NCBI RefSeq assembly: GCF_003601985.1
Contig: NZ_QZXA01000005.1
Location: 1-64,000 of the forward strand
Source: Mesorhizobium jarvisii
GTDB lineage: Bacteria > Pseudomonadota > Alphaproteobacteria > Rhizobiales > Rhizobiaceae
Reading direction: 5' to 3'
Length of the DNA: 64,000 nucleotides
Below, piece after piece: positions 26,129 to 34,383 of this stretch. Under the pieces are notes generated by a model. It worked only from the letters and a program-made list of their open reading frames with translations. It had not been told where the DNA came from and ran no database searches. A program made the position numbers and the translations under genes. Each line of letters starts with the position of its first letter. The stretch's first letter is position 1.

Positions 26129-26312
26129 ACCCAGGCACGGTAGATCGCCGAAATGACTTGCGGCGCACGTTCGAGGCATGCACCGGCCATTATCAACGTC
26201 TCCGCCTGCCTCCCGGGCCTGGCCTAGGTAGTTTCCCGTAGGGACATAACCGAATTTCGGCGCCCGTCGATTTGCGCGATTGCTGTGCCACGGATCAACC
26301 GGGAAGACAGCC

Positions 26313-26960
26313 ATGCAAGCCTACACCTCCTCCAGGATTTCATTGTCGTCGCATCTTGCTCAGCCGGCTCTGCCAGCGACACTCGGTTCCGGACCGGTCC
26401 AGCCGATCAGCTTCTTTCCAGCCGGTTCAGAAATCTATGCCCAGGGCGAGAAAGCTGGTGCCTTCTATCAAGTCGAATTCGGCGCCGTGCGCATCTACCG
26501 CCTGCTCGCTGACGGACGCCGGCAGATCAGCGCCTTCCATCTTGCTGGAGAGACATTCGGCTTCGAAGCCGGCGCGACGCACCACTTCTTCGCCGAAGCG
26601 ATCAATGCCACCGGTGTTCGCGTTTTCCGCCTCAATGCTGGGGCTGACATGTCGCATCAGTTGCTGCCCTTGGCGCTCAAGGGGTTGACCAGAGCCCAGG
26701 AACACCTCCTCGTCCTGGGTCGCCAGAACGCCATCGAACGCGTGGCCGCCTTCCTGGTCGACATGGTGGAGCGCCAAGGCGGTCTGCGGCAGGTGGAGCT
26801 CCCGATGTCGCGCACGGACATCGGCGACTATCTCGGCCTCACCATTGAGACCGTGTCGCGGGTTTTCACCCGGCTGAAGGACAAGGGCGTGATCCGCCTG
26901 CTCAACCTGCGCAGCGTCGAAATCCTCAAGCAGGACGTGTTGCAGACCATGGGCGAATGA
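26313..26960 (+). CDS. CRP/FNR-family regulator, FixK-like
   Basis: A 215-residue transcription factor: an N-terminal arm, a cyclic-nucleotide-like beta-roll (FFPAGSEIYAQGEKAGAFYQ to HLAGETFGFEAG), a dimerisation helix (NAIERVAAFLVDMVERQGGL) and a winged helix with MSRTDIGDYLGLTIETVSRV near residue 175. The recognition helix IETVSR carries the Glu-Ser-Arg set of FNR/FixK proteins, which reads TTGAT-N4-ATCAA, exactly the sites found upstream. It has no cysteine at all, so it cannot hold an FNR iron-sulfur cluster and resembles FixK, whose oxygen control comes from another regulator. The ATG at 26313 is preferred over a TTG at 26280. No box was seen at its own promoter. Confidence 0.87.
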   Translation: MQAYTSSRISLSSHLAQPALPATLGSGPVQPISFFPAGSEIYAQGEKAGAFYQVEFGAVRIYRLLADGRRQISAFHLAGETFGFEAGATHHFFAEAINATGVRVFRLNAGADMSHQLLPLALKGLTRAQEHLLVLGRQNAIERVAAFLVDMVERQGGLRQVELPMSRTDIGDYLGLTIETVSRVFTRLKDKGVIRLLNLRSVEILKQDVLQTMGE

Positions 26961-27013
26961 GCCCTCCCAAGCAGACAGCGTAACGTCAGCCTCAGATCAG
27001 GGACCCTATTGTC

Positions 27014-27529
27014 ATGAACGATACACTTACCACCCACACGGGATTTCGCTTCGAAGTGCGTCGCGCCCGCCCTGAGGACGAGCCGACGCTGGCCGAGTTC
27101 TTCACGCATGTCACCCCGGAAGACCTGCGTTTCCGCTTTCTCGGCGCCGTGAAGGAAGTTTCGCATGAACGGCTGGCGGCGATGACGCGTTCAGACGATG
27201 CCCACATCCATAATTTCGTGGCGTTCTCGACCGACGGGATGTTGATCGCCGTTGCTACATTGGCAAGCGATCGCGCCGACCGAACCGGCGAGGTCGCGAT
27301 CTGCATTCGCGCGGATCGCAAGCATCTGGGCGTTGGCTGGAACCTGCTCGCCCATATCTCGAAATATGCCGAAAAACTTGGCCTCGAAGCGATCGAGTCG
27401 ATCGAGAGCCGTGAAAACCGTGCCGCGATAGAGGTCGAGCGCGACATGGGTTTCACGGTCACGACTGACCCCGACGATGCGACGCTCGTCCTGGTTCGGC
27501 GGGAACTAGGGGCGCGCGCAGCCGGTTAG
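27014..27529 (+). CDS. GNAT-family N-acetyltransferase
   Basis: A 171-residue acetyltransferase-fold protein. The N-terminal FRFEVRRARPEDEPTLAEFF and TPEDLRFRFLGAVKEVSHER resemble the GNAT domain of protein lysine acetyltransferases (Pat-like) and stress-island GNATs. The acetyl-CoA loop region (RADRKHLGVGWNLLAHIS) is less regular than the usual Q/RxxGxG/A: it reads RKHLGVG, with the second glycine kept. Substrate unknown. It follows the FixK-like gene by 53 bases in the same direction and its stop overlaps the 3' end of the acetate kinase remnant on the other strand. Confidence 0.8.
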   Translation: MNDTLTTHTGFRFEVRRARPEDEPTLAEFFTHVTPEDLRFRFLGAVKEVSHERLAAMTRSDDAHIHNFVAFSTDGMLIAVATLASDRADRTGEVAICIRADRKHLGVGWNLLAHISKYAEKLGLEAIESIESRENRAAIEVERDMGFTVTTDPDDATLVLVRRELGARAAG

Positions 27530-28330
27530 AGGCCTGGTCCATCCTGATTCCACAGAGATCGCAAGATCGACATCTCCGCCGCGACAGCACGTTCTTCATC
27601 CGCTGGAACGACCAGGACATCGACGCTGGAATTGGGATTGCTGACAACTTCCTCGCCTCTTCGATTTCGCTCCTCGTCGAGGCCGACTCCAAGCCAGGGC
27701 GCGGCGGCGCCGATCCTTTCCCGGACCAACGGCGCGTTTTCGCCAATGCCGGCCGTGAACACCAGCGTGTCCAGCGGGCGAAGGCCATCGGCGACGGTGG
27801 TCCATGCGCTGTATTCCAGGGCGCGAAACGAGGTCATGCATGCGGTCGCATCCTCCAGGCTGTAGATGGTTCAACGGGCGGCCGGCCCGGCAGGGCGCAA
27901 GGGACCTCTCGCTTACTGTCGAGAAGCCGGGCTTCTTGTCGCTGGCCGCACTTCCGCAGGCATCTGCCCTCGGCATATCCTTGTCTGGCCCAGACCAGCA
28001 TCTGTGGTGGCCGCAGGTCTCAGAGCTACGTTGCAATCAGGTTCCAGAGACGGTCATCCTGCAATCGGCGCCGGCAGAGCGTCACAACCTGCAAAGTGTC
28101 TCGCGGACATAGGCTTCGGCGTCAGCGCACTCGCAACCCTCAATCAAATCCCTAGAATGCTTGAGCGCGGCAGGACAGTCGGCACCGCCTTCAGCCCGGG
28201 TTTCCCGATCGTCCGCCCGCAGCTTGTGTGCCAGCCTGCGCTGAGGCCGATGCGTAGGGCAGATAATACCCGTCGAGCCGCAAAGCCATCGACGGGGTTT
28301 CCAGGCGATTTGTGGGTATCCAAACGGGCC
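27526..28330 (-). pseudogene. ackA: Decayed acetate kinase gene
   Basis: The best preserved part (27526-27870) reads TTVADGLRPLDTLVFTAGIG then ENAPLVRERIGAAAPWLGVG and ends VPADEERAVAAEM, the C-terminal ATP-binding region of acetate kinase. Upstream, a TGA at 27871-27873 (minus strand) interrupts it, and around 28200-28330 nucleotides resembling the GFTALDGLPMGTR region can be read only by changing frame. The gene is therefore broken by stops and frameshifts and lacks its N-terminus. Acetate kinase normally follows phosphotransacetylase or phosphoketolase in such anaerobic islands; neither is present here. Outer limit at 28330 is approximate. Confidence 0.7.
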
Positions 28331-28448
28331 ATGAACTCCAGCAGTTAGCGGCGTAACTTCGATGCGCAGTGTCTCCGAGGCAGGAAAAACAGCAACCGAC
28401 CAAATTCGCCCAGCTGGCGCGTCGATTCGATCTTGTAGCCAACGTAAC

Positions 28449-28871
28449 TCAGCTTGTGTGGTCAACGATTGGGTCGTGGAGTGCAGCGAGCCAATGGGCC
28501 ATCGCGCCAAGATCTCCATCGACCCGGATCCGGCCCTGGCGTATAGCCCGGTCGCGAAAAGCTTGATACGCCGGATCGGCGGCGTAAAGCAGGTTCAGCT
28601 CGCGGGCCGTAGTGGAGCATACCTCGATCGTCACGTCGCCCCGCTCGTCCTTGTCAACGCCTATTCGGAACGCTGGCACCCCGTTCACAATGTCAAAACG
28701 AATGCCTTGAATACGCCCGTCCGGCAGTGTCGCGCCGTCGACATAGCGCTCCACGAGCGACCAATTCAGGTCGGGCGCGAGGTCTGGTCGAGCTGTGGCG
28801 GCGCACATCAATGTGCCGACCATTTCGAACCATGCCATGGTGCCGTGAGAGAATTTCGGCGAGGCGCTCAC
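28449..28871 (-). CDS. Small protein, possibly SCP2-like
   Basis: A 140-residue soluble protein with a GTG start overlapping the stop of the oxidoreductase gene (GTGA), so it is translated by coupling. The middle reads GRIQGIRFDIVNGVPAFRIG then VDKDERGDVTIEVCSTTARE, followed by ADPAYQAFRDRAIRQGRIRV. The alternation of strand and helix and the late DPAYQAF segment suggest a sterol-carrier-protein-2-like lipid-binding fold, but this is a weak resemblance and I assign no function. It probably works with the quinone-oxidoreductase-like enzyme encoded before it. Confidence 0.6.
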   Translation of the reverse strand: MSASPKFSHGTMAWFEMVGTLMCAATARPDLAPDLNWSLVERYVDGATLPDGRIQGIRFDIVNGVPAFRIGVDKDERGDVTIEVCSTTARELNLLYAADPAYQAFRDRAIRQGRIRVDGDLGAMAHWLAALHDPIVDHTS

Positions 28872-29899
28872 GCCAGTTGACCGCGTGCCACCGTCAGGAC
28901 GATCTTGCCGCGTATATGACCGGCAGCAGCGCGCTCGTGGGCCTTGCTGGCCTCGGCCAGGGTGAAGATGCTGTCGACTCCAACGCGGATCAGGCCGCTG
29001 TCCAGAAGCGGCACAATCTCTGCAAGCTGCGCGCCGTTAGAACGGACCTGAGTCGTCGAGACGGTGACGCCTCGCCGCTTGGCTTCGTCGCTGCCGTCGA
29101 AGCCAAGCGGGAAGATGGGGTAAAGAGCGCCGCCCCGTTTCAGCGTTGGCAGGAAGCGGGCCGTCGCTGGGCCGCCGACCGCATCGACGACGAGGTCCAC
29201 GTCGCCCACCACTTCCTCGGGCTTGACCTTCCCATAGTCGATGAAATCATCGGCGCCGAGGTCGCGGAGGAACGTCTCGTGGCTCCCCGACGCCACAGCA
29301 ATCACTCGCGCTTCGCGCCATTTCGCTAGCTGCACCACAAGATGGCCGACTCCGCCTGCCGCGCCGTTGACCAGCACCGTCTTTCCCGCGAGCGGGACCG
29401 GCTCGTGCTGGTGCGGCTGGAGGGGATTGGGCTCGTTGTGCCCGAGGTCGATCAGAAACTGCCATGCGGTGAGCACCGACATCGGCGCGCCCGCCGCGTG
29501 AACATGGTCGATGCCGGAGGGCTTCAGAGCAAGTTCCGTCGCCGGCACTGCGACGTATTCCGCATAGGCGCTGCTCTTACCAGCCAGCCCGGCGGGGAAG
29601 CGCACCATCGCATAGACTTCGTCGCCGGCCGCGAAGCCCTGCACGTCGTCGGCGACCGCGTCGACGACACCTGAGACATCGGTGCCGGGCACGATCGGGA
29701 ACGAAACTTTGGGCTGCCATTCAGCCGGGAGCATCTTATAGCCCTCGCGCAGGTACCAGTCGGGCGGGTTGAGGCCGACGGCATGAACGCGGACGAGCAC
29801 CTCTCCGGATTTGAGCGCCGGTTTTGGAGCATCCTCGTAGATCAGTTGTTCAGGGCCACCGAACGCGTGCAGGCGAACCGCTTTCATTATTTTGGTCAT
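28868..29899 (-). CDS. NADP-dependent quinone oxidoreductase-like enzyme
   Basis: A 343-residue zinc-independent member of the medium-chain dehydrogenase/reductase family. It starts MTKIMKAVRLHAFGGPEQLI, has PGTDVSGVVDAVADDVQGFA with GDEVYAM (about residue 80), and the nucleotide-binding VLVNGAAGGVGHLVVQLAKW (about residue 170). The FIDYGKV and AVGGPATARFLPTLKRGG blocks follow as in quinone oxidoreductases. No structural zinc cysteines are present. The gene stands divergent from a LysR regulator 92 bases away, a classical regulator-target arrangement. The open frame continues far upstream but the ATG at 29899 is the natural start. Confidence 0.85.
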   Translation of the reverse strand: MTKIMKAVRLHAFGGPEQLIYEDAPKPALKSGEVLVRVHAVGLNPPDWYLREGYKMLPAEWQPKVSFPIVPGTDVSGVVDAVADDVQGFAAGDEVYAMVRFPAGLAGKSSAYAEYVAVPATELALKPSGIDHVHAAGAPMSVLTAWQFLIDLGHNEPNPLQPHQHEPVPLAGKTVLVNGAAGGVGHLVVQLAKWREARVIAVASGSHETFLRDLGADDFIDYGKVKPEEVVGDVDLVVDAVGGPATARFLPTLKRGGALYPIFPLGFDGSDEAKRRGVTVSTTQVRSNGAQLAEIVPLLDSGLIRVGVDSIFTLAEASKAHERAAAGHIRGKIVLTVARGQLA

Positions 29900-29990
29900 G
29901 GGAACTCTCCACCGAGTGCATTCACAGGACGTGGACATAGAGGCTCGACTCCAAGTTGATAATTGCCGCCCGATTTGATTTAATTGTTCC

Positions 29991-30911
29991 ATGAAGGAAC
30001 AAGTCGCACTGGATCGGCTGACGGGTTTGATTGCTTTCGCCCGGGCCGGATCGTTAGGGAGCTTCACGGCGGCTGCTCGCTCGCTTGGAATTTCCCCGTC
30101 CGCTGTCAGCAAGAGTGTCCAGCGCCTCGAACAGCAACTGGGCGTTTCCTTGTTTACCCGGACTACCCGGTCCCTCACGCTGACGCCCGAGGGCCGGGAG
30201 CTGCATGAGCGGGCTGTAAGGCTGTTGCGTGACGCGGAGGAGATCGAACAGGTCGCCAAAGCCGTTCGCGCTGAGCCGACCGGCACATTGCGGATTGCAG
30301 TGTCGCTGCCGATCGGGCTCCATCTGGTCGCGCCCGCCTTGCCCGCCTTCCGCAAGGTTCACCCAAAGGTGAGCATCGACCTTCGAATTGACGACCGGCT
30401 GGTCGACATCGTCGAACAGGGCATTGATATCGCGGTTCGCATCGGAGAACTCGCGGACTCTCGTTTGTTGTCCCGCCGGCTTTCCCCGTTGCGGCTTTGC
30501 GCGTACGCCGCGCCTGCCTATCTGGCGGCGCGGGGCACGCCGACGCATCCGGACGAATTGGCAGCACACGACACGGTCAATCTCAGGTATCAGAGCAGCG
30601 GCCAGGCCTTCCGCTGGCCCTTTCGGATTGGCGAGCGCGAAATCGAGATTGTGCCAACGTCAAGCATCATCGTCGACGCCAGCGAAGCGGTGATGGCAAC
30701 CCTGGTCGCCGGCGGCGGTATCGGCATCAGCGCAACTTTCGTCGCCGCCCCTTACGTCGCGCGGGGTGAACTGGCCTTAGTACTCGGCGACTTTGCCGTT
30801 GAGCGCGACAACATCACCGCGCTGTGGCCGTCGAGTAGGCGAACCAACCCGGCCGTGCGGGCCTTCCTCGAGCATCTGAGCGAGACTGCACGGGTCAGTC
30901 TTGCGGTGTAG
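29991..30911 (+). CDS. LysR-family transcriptional regulator
   Basis: A 306-residue regulator with an N-terminal winged helix ([20 protein letters not shown], then [18 protein letters not shown], residues 5-50) and a periplasmic-binding-like effector domain from about residue 90. The sequence resembles the DsdC/CrgA-like group that controls neighbouring quinone oxidoreductase genes. It is divergent from the gene at 28868-29899, and the 91-base intergenic region with ATTTGATTTAATTG repeats is a likely operator. An electrophile or quinone signal is inferred from the probable target. Confidence 0.87.
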   Translation: MKEQVALDRLTGLIAFARAGSLGSFTAAARSLGISPSAVSKSVQRLEQQLGVSLFTRTTRSLTLTPEGRELHERAVRLLRDAEEIEQVAKAVRAEPTGTLRIAVSLPIGLHLVAPALPAFRKVHPKVSIDLRIDDRLVDIVEQGIDIAVRIGELADSRLLSRRLSPLRLCAYAAPAYLAARGTPTHPDELAAHDTVNLRYQSSGQAFRWPFRIGEREIEIVPTSSIIVDASEAVMATLVAGGGIGISATFVAAPYVARGELALVLGDFAVERDNITALWPSSRRTNPAVRAFLEHLSETARVSLAV

Positions 30912-31893
30912 CCGGCAATCACGCCATGGTGGGCGAGCTCATCCAAATCGCTGAGACGATCCCAGATCCTGCGATGGAAATCCAGGTCCATGCCGATTTG
31001 GGACGAGGAACTGTTTTGCAGCGGAAGTGACGGGCTTCGGCCCGGCCAACAACCTGCCCGCAAGGCCACAAGAGCGCCGAGGATCTCGGCAAAAATGAAG
31101 CCTGGGAGGTCGATCATTTCACCCCAAAGGCAGAGATTTACGCGAAAACACTCTATTCAAGATCGAAGAATTAAGCGTAACCCACTGATTTGTAATCAGT
31201 TGGTGGGCCCGGAGGGTCGTCGCTTTCTACCGGAAATCAATATGTTAGCGGATGGTTCGCCAACCCATTTCCTTCGTATTCTCTCGTATGGTCTGGCGAA
31301 CCTAAGGACGATGAACGCGACTAATTACAGGCTTCGAGATATCGCCGATTTAGCCGCAGGTCGCCAGGAACTCCCTTGTAGTGAATGACCGAAATGGGGC
31401 CGCAGGCAGACTGTCTGCTTTGTCACGGATGAAGCGCAAAGCGGTCGCGCAACTCACGACCCAACGGTCCGAACGGTGACAGGTCTTATCGCGGCGGGAG
31501 GGCTGTCCGTTTCAAGAAGCGGCCGACCCTCGATAGACGCAGGAGCGCCAGAGTGCCCAGACGTATCTGCGCATGTTGTCGAGATGCCATGATCGCTGCG
31601 CGATGGGCTTCTTGTTGTTCCAGGTAGCATGCCAGTGCAAGGTCATAACGGGATAACCGAATGTCGCCGGGGGGCTGTTCTACCGTTGACGATCTCCTGG
31701 ATCGAATGGGCCAATCGGAAAGGCTGGGGCCAAGCATAGCGTTTCCCTTGCGAAGTGTTGATTTGAGAGCCTCTCCTATGGCCGTGAGGGATGCGTACGA
31801 AGAACTGTGATTGGTTCGTGAAAAGCGTCTGTCCAGCCAGATTGCAGTTGAAGTCGCACCAGGTCCGGGGAACAATCGAGTGTCCAACATGGC
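30912..31893. other. Gene-poor, lower-GC patch
   Basis: Nearly 1 kb with no coding region I can defend. The centre (31130-31380) is AT-richer than the rest of the window and holds a palindrome at 31184-31200 that equals the anticodon arm of a threonine tRNA (TGT). A minus-strand frame at 31486-31917 has a protein-like C-terminal half but a poor N-terminus and overlaps the next gene's start. The patch may be a deletion or integration scar. Confidence 0.4.
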
Positions 31894-33552
31894 TTGCGAA
31901 CGGTGGCGCAAACACAACTTCTGTTATTCGGCGGCTTCACTCTTGCTGGAGGCGAGCTTGCCAATGCAGCGCTGAGCCGCAAAACGCGTGGTTTGGTGAC
32001 TTATCTCGCACTCAATCCTGGACAGTCCCATTCGCGCGAGAAACTCGCCGCGCTTCTATGGGGCGATACTGGGGAGCCGCAGGCGCGGATGAACCTTAGA
32101 CAGGCTCTGTCGGCGGTCAGGAAGGCGTTGCCATCGGTCGACGGCCGACGCCTTTTGGCACACGGCGACAATGTCACCCTCAAGCTCGACGATCTTGAGA
32201 TCGATGTGGCACGGTTCGAGCGCCTAGCGTCAGGTATAGCCCTCGAGCAGCTTGAGCAAGCCGTCGTTGTCTATCGCGGTGACTTGCTCGATGGCTTCGC
32301 CCTGAAGGAAGAACCGTTCAACGACTGGCTCAGGGTGGAACGTGAGAGATTGAGGACGATTTGGATCGGCGTTCTGGAAAAACTTCTCCATCACTATTCG
32401 GTCGAGAACAATCTGGCCGCATATGTCCAGGCAGCGAGGCGCTTGATCGGGTCTGATCCTCTTAGGGAAGACATCCACCGAGGCCTCATGCAAATCTACG
32501 CCCGCCAAGGCCGACTGAACATGTCACTGAGGCAGTATGCCCAATGCCGCGAGGTCCTTCGCAAGCACCTCCAGGTGGAACCGGAGAAGGAGACGCGTGA
32601 GCTGAACGACAGGCTCCGTGCTAGCCGTTTCGTACCGTCCAAACCGAGCCTAACACCGTGCTTAAGTTATGAGGGAAATCCAGTCGATAACCCGGTGCCA
32701 GCCTCGCTGCGCCCAGAAACACACTATGTAAAGTCGGGCGGGGTCAGCGTTGCCTATCAGGTAACCGGCGGGGGGCCGTTCGACCTCGTCTACGTACAGG
32801 GCTGGGTTTCCAACCTCGACTATGCCTGGGAATCTCCTCGGCTTACGCATGTGCTGCGGCGGCTTGGGTCATTTTGCCGGCTGGTCCGCATCGACAAGCG
32901 AGGCACTGGGCTTTCCGATCGCAACGTGGGCTTTCCAACGATGCAGGAGCGGGCGGACGATTTGCGGGCGGTACTCGATGCAATCGGATCGCGACGGACA
33001 GTCTTATTCGGCAGTTCCGAAGGGGGCGTCCTATGCATGCTCTTTGCGGCGACCTATCCCGAACGAACCGAGGCACTCATTCTTCACGGTGCTTATGCTC
33101 AAGGACTTTGGTCACCGGACTATCCTTGGGCAAAGACTAGAGAGGACATGGAAGAAGAACTGGCCGAGATCGAACGCAAGTGGGGAGAGCCTTGGGATTT
33201 GGGAAGAGGAGCGCCGAGCTTGGCGAACGATACGCACGAGCAACAATGGTTTGCAGCCTATCTGAGGAATTCGGCGTCTCCTTCCGACGCGATCGCACTA
33301 TGGCGCTGGGGCGCCGAAGTCGATGTCCGTAGTATCCTCCACGCGATTCACGTGCCTACTCTGATACTCCACAGGAAAGGCGATCGATGGGTCAAGGTCG
33401 AAGAAGCGCTTTACCTGTCCGAGCGCATTGTTGGCGCCACGCTGATCGAGCTCCCGGGCGATGACCACCTGATCTGGGGCGCCGATTCGGACCGCCTCGT
33501 CGACACAATCCAACACTACCTCACCCGTACGTTTCCTTCGAAGGCCGGATAG
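31894..33552 (+). CDS. BTAD/SARP-type regulator fused to alpha/beta-hydrolase
   Basis: A 552-residue fusion. Residues 1-95 form an OmpR-like winged helix (LLLFGGFTLAGGELANAALS, SREKLAALLWGDTGEPQARM), residues 100-250 a bacterial transcriptional activator domain of TPR-like helices (RQYAQCREVLRKHLQVEPEK), and residues 280-548 an alpha/beta-hydrolase with HYVKSGGVSVAYQVTGGGPF, nucleophile Ser in FGSSEGGVLCM, a probable acid in HRKGDRWV and His in PGDDHLIWG. The hydrolase part resembles those fused to adenylate cyclase or LuxR domains. Start is TTG at 31894 or GTG at 31903. It may bind or hydrolyse a signal that switches the regulator. No target adjacent. Confidence 0.82.
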   Translation: MRTVAQTQLLLFGGFTLAGGELANAALSRKTRGLVTYLALNPGQSHSREKLAALLWGDTGEPQARMNLRQALSAVRKALPSVDGRRLLAHGDNVTLKLDDLEIDVARFERLASGIALEQLEQAVVVYRGDLLDGFALKEEPFNDWLRVERERLRTIWIGVLEKLLHHYSVENNLAAYVQAARRLIGSDPLREDIHRGLMQIYARQGRLNMSLRQYAQCREVLRKHLQVEPEKETRELNDRLRASRFVPSKPSLTPCLSYEGNPVDNPVPASLRPETHYVKSGGVSVAYQVTGGGPFDLVYVQGWVSNLDYAWESPRLTHVLRRLGSFCRLVRIDKRGTGLSDRNVGFPTMQERADDLRAVLDAIGSRRTVLFGSSEGGVLCMLFAATYPERTEALILHGAYAQGLWSPDYPWAKTREDMEEELAEIERKWGEPWDLGRGAPSLANDTHEQQWFAAYLRNSASPSDAIALWRWGAEVDVRSILHAIHVPTLILHRKGDRWVKVEEALYLSERIVGATLIELPGDDHLIWGADSDRLVDTIQHYLTRTFPSKAG

Positions 33553-33995
33553 AGCCGAAGGCTGAACTGTATTCCACCCGCTCATTGACATGGATCATGA
33601 CGATCAGTTTCGGGAGGATCATTGAAGACCAGCGAAGAACTATGCTGAGTGATGCGCGGCGGCGCGGTGGGCCTCATCGGAAGCACTCACATCCCGGCAG
33701 AAGAAAATGCAAACCCGGTTGCTGGCCACGTCACCATTTAGGCCCGTGGCGAAGCTAATCTCTGCCCGCGTTCATGGGGCGCTTGGCTAACCGACGGCTG
33801 TCGGGCCACAAGCGAAATGTCAGTTCGCAATGTCAGATTGCCGCTAATCTCTCGGCGCCGGTGAAGTTTCCACCTTTGCCGGAAATGAACCCCGGCGGTC
33901 CTTGGTCCCTGGCGTCGCCAATCGGGACCGGTGATCCAAACGTCCCGGAGCAGCGTAGAATCAACAGATCTAGCCAGTTAGTGGAGATTGGGACG
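33553..33995. other. Intergenic region with RpoE-type promoter
   Basis: About 440 bases. A TTGACATGGATCAT sequence at 33585-33598 is one base from a FixK-type box but has no gene at a suitable distance. The RpoE-type promoter at 33932-33960 serves the operon that follows. The remaining frame open from 33774 is probably untranslated. Confidence 0.45.
33932..33960 (+). promoter_or_regulatory. RpoE (ChrR-type ECF sigma) promoter of the photolyase operon
   Basis: TGATCC (33932-33937), 18 bases, TAGAA (33956-33960). The -35 TGATCC and -10 TARRA pattern with 18-base spacing is known for RpoE-ChrR systems of alphaproteobacteria. The same layout, including a GCG just before the -10, occurs in front of the FAD-oxidoreductase operon and of rpoE itself. 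It sits 36 bases upstream of the ATG at 33996. Confidence 0.68.
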
Positions 33996-34370
33996 ATGCA
34001 AGGGACAATCGCATTCCTTTGTGCCGTGTTTCTCGGGTCGGCGGCACAAGCCGACGCATTCTCGGACAGCCGCGGCATATGGATGCGAGACGACGGCAAC
34101 GCCAAGGTCTCAATCGCGCCTTGTGGACAGCAATTGTGCGCGACCAATCTGTGGGTCGGCGACACCAGCAAGGGTGAACAGGCGGGCGACAAGCTGATCA
34201 TGACGCTAAGACCGGCGTCACAAGGCACGCTGGCCGGAAAGGCTTACGACCCCAAGCGAAACCGTACCTATTCAATGACGTTGACGGTGAAGAAAGGGGG
34301 CCTCACCACGCGGGGCTGCATAGGCGCAGGCTTGATTTGCAAGAACGTGCGCTGGACCCCGGCAAAATGA
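33996..34370 (+). CDS. DUF2147 family exported protein
   Basis: A 124-residue protein with a signal peptide (MQGTIAFLCAVFLGSAAQAD) and the DUF2147 core: SRGIWMRDDGNAKVSIAPCG, LCATNLWVG and GKAYDPKRNRTYSMTLTV followed by LTTRGCIGAGLICKNVRWTP. Four cysteines in the mature part could form two disulfides. The fold is lipocalin-like and the function is unknown; family members are often small periplasmic proteins. The ATG at 33996 begins the signal peptide. It is the first gene after an RpoE-type promoter and precedes the photolyase by 13 bases, so it is probably part of the photo-oxidative response. Confidence 0.8.
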   Translation: MQGTIAFLCAVFLGSAAQADAFSDSRGIWMRDDGNAKVSIAPCGQQLCATNLWVGDTSKGEQAGDKLIMTLRPASQGTLAGKAYDPKRNRTYSMTLTVKKGGLTTRGCIGAGLICKNVRWTPAK

Positions 34371-34383
34371 TCTGCGAGACGGA

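Noticed and set aside
28082..28519. 145-codon minus-strand frame next to the acetate kinase remnant
   Set aside because: Composition is irregular, it overlaps the coupled gene at 28449-28871, and part of it coincides with the acetate-kinase-like nucleotides read in another frame.
31184..31200. Possible tRNA-Thr gene
   Set aside because: Only the anticodon arm is present; the acceptor stem, D-arm and T-arm (GGTTCGAATCC) are not found in the flanks, so it is not a tRNA. Kept only as a possible attachment scar.
31486..31917. Minus-strand frame of 143 codons in the gene-poor patch
   Set aside because: Its C-terminal half looks protein-like (DIRLSRYDLALACYLEQQEA) but the N-terminal part is irregular, no start has a ribosome-binding site, and it overlaps the start of the BTAD-hydrolase gene. 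Not annotated without evidence of homologues.
33585..33598. TTGACATGGATCAT as a FixK box
   Set aside because: One mismatch in the right half and no gene start within about 400 bp; it stands apart from the cluster of boxes.
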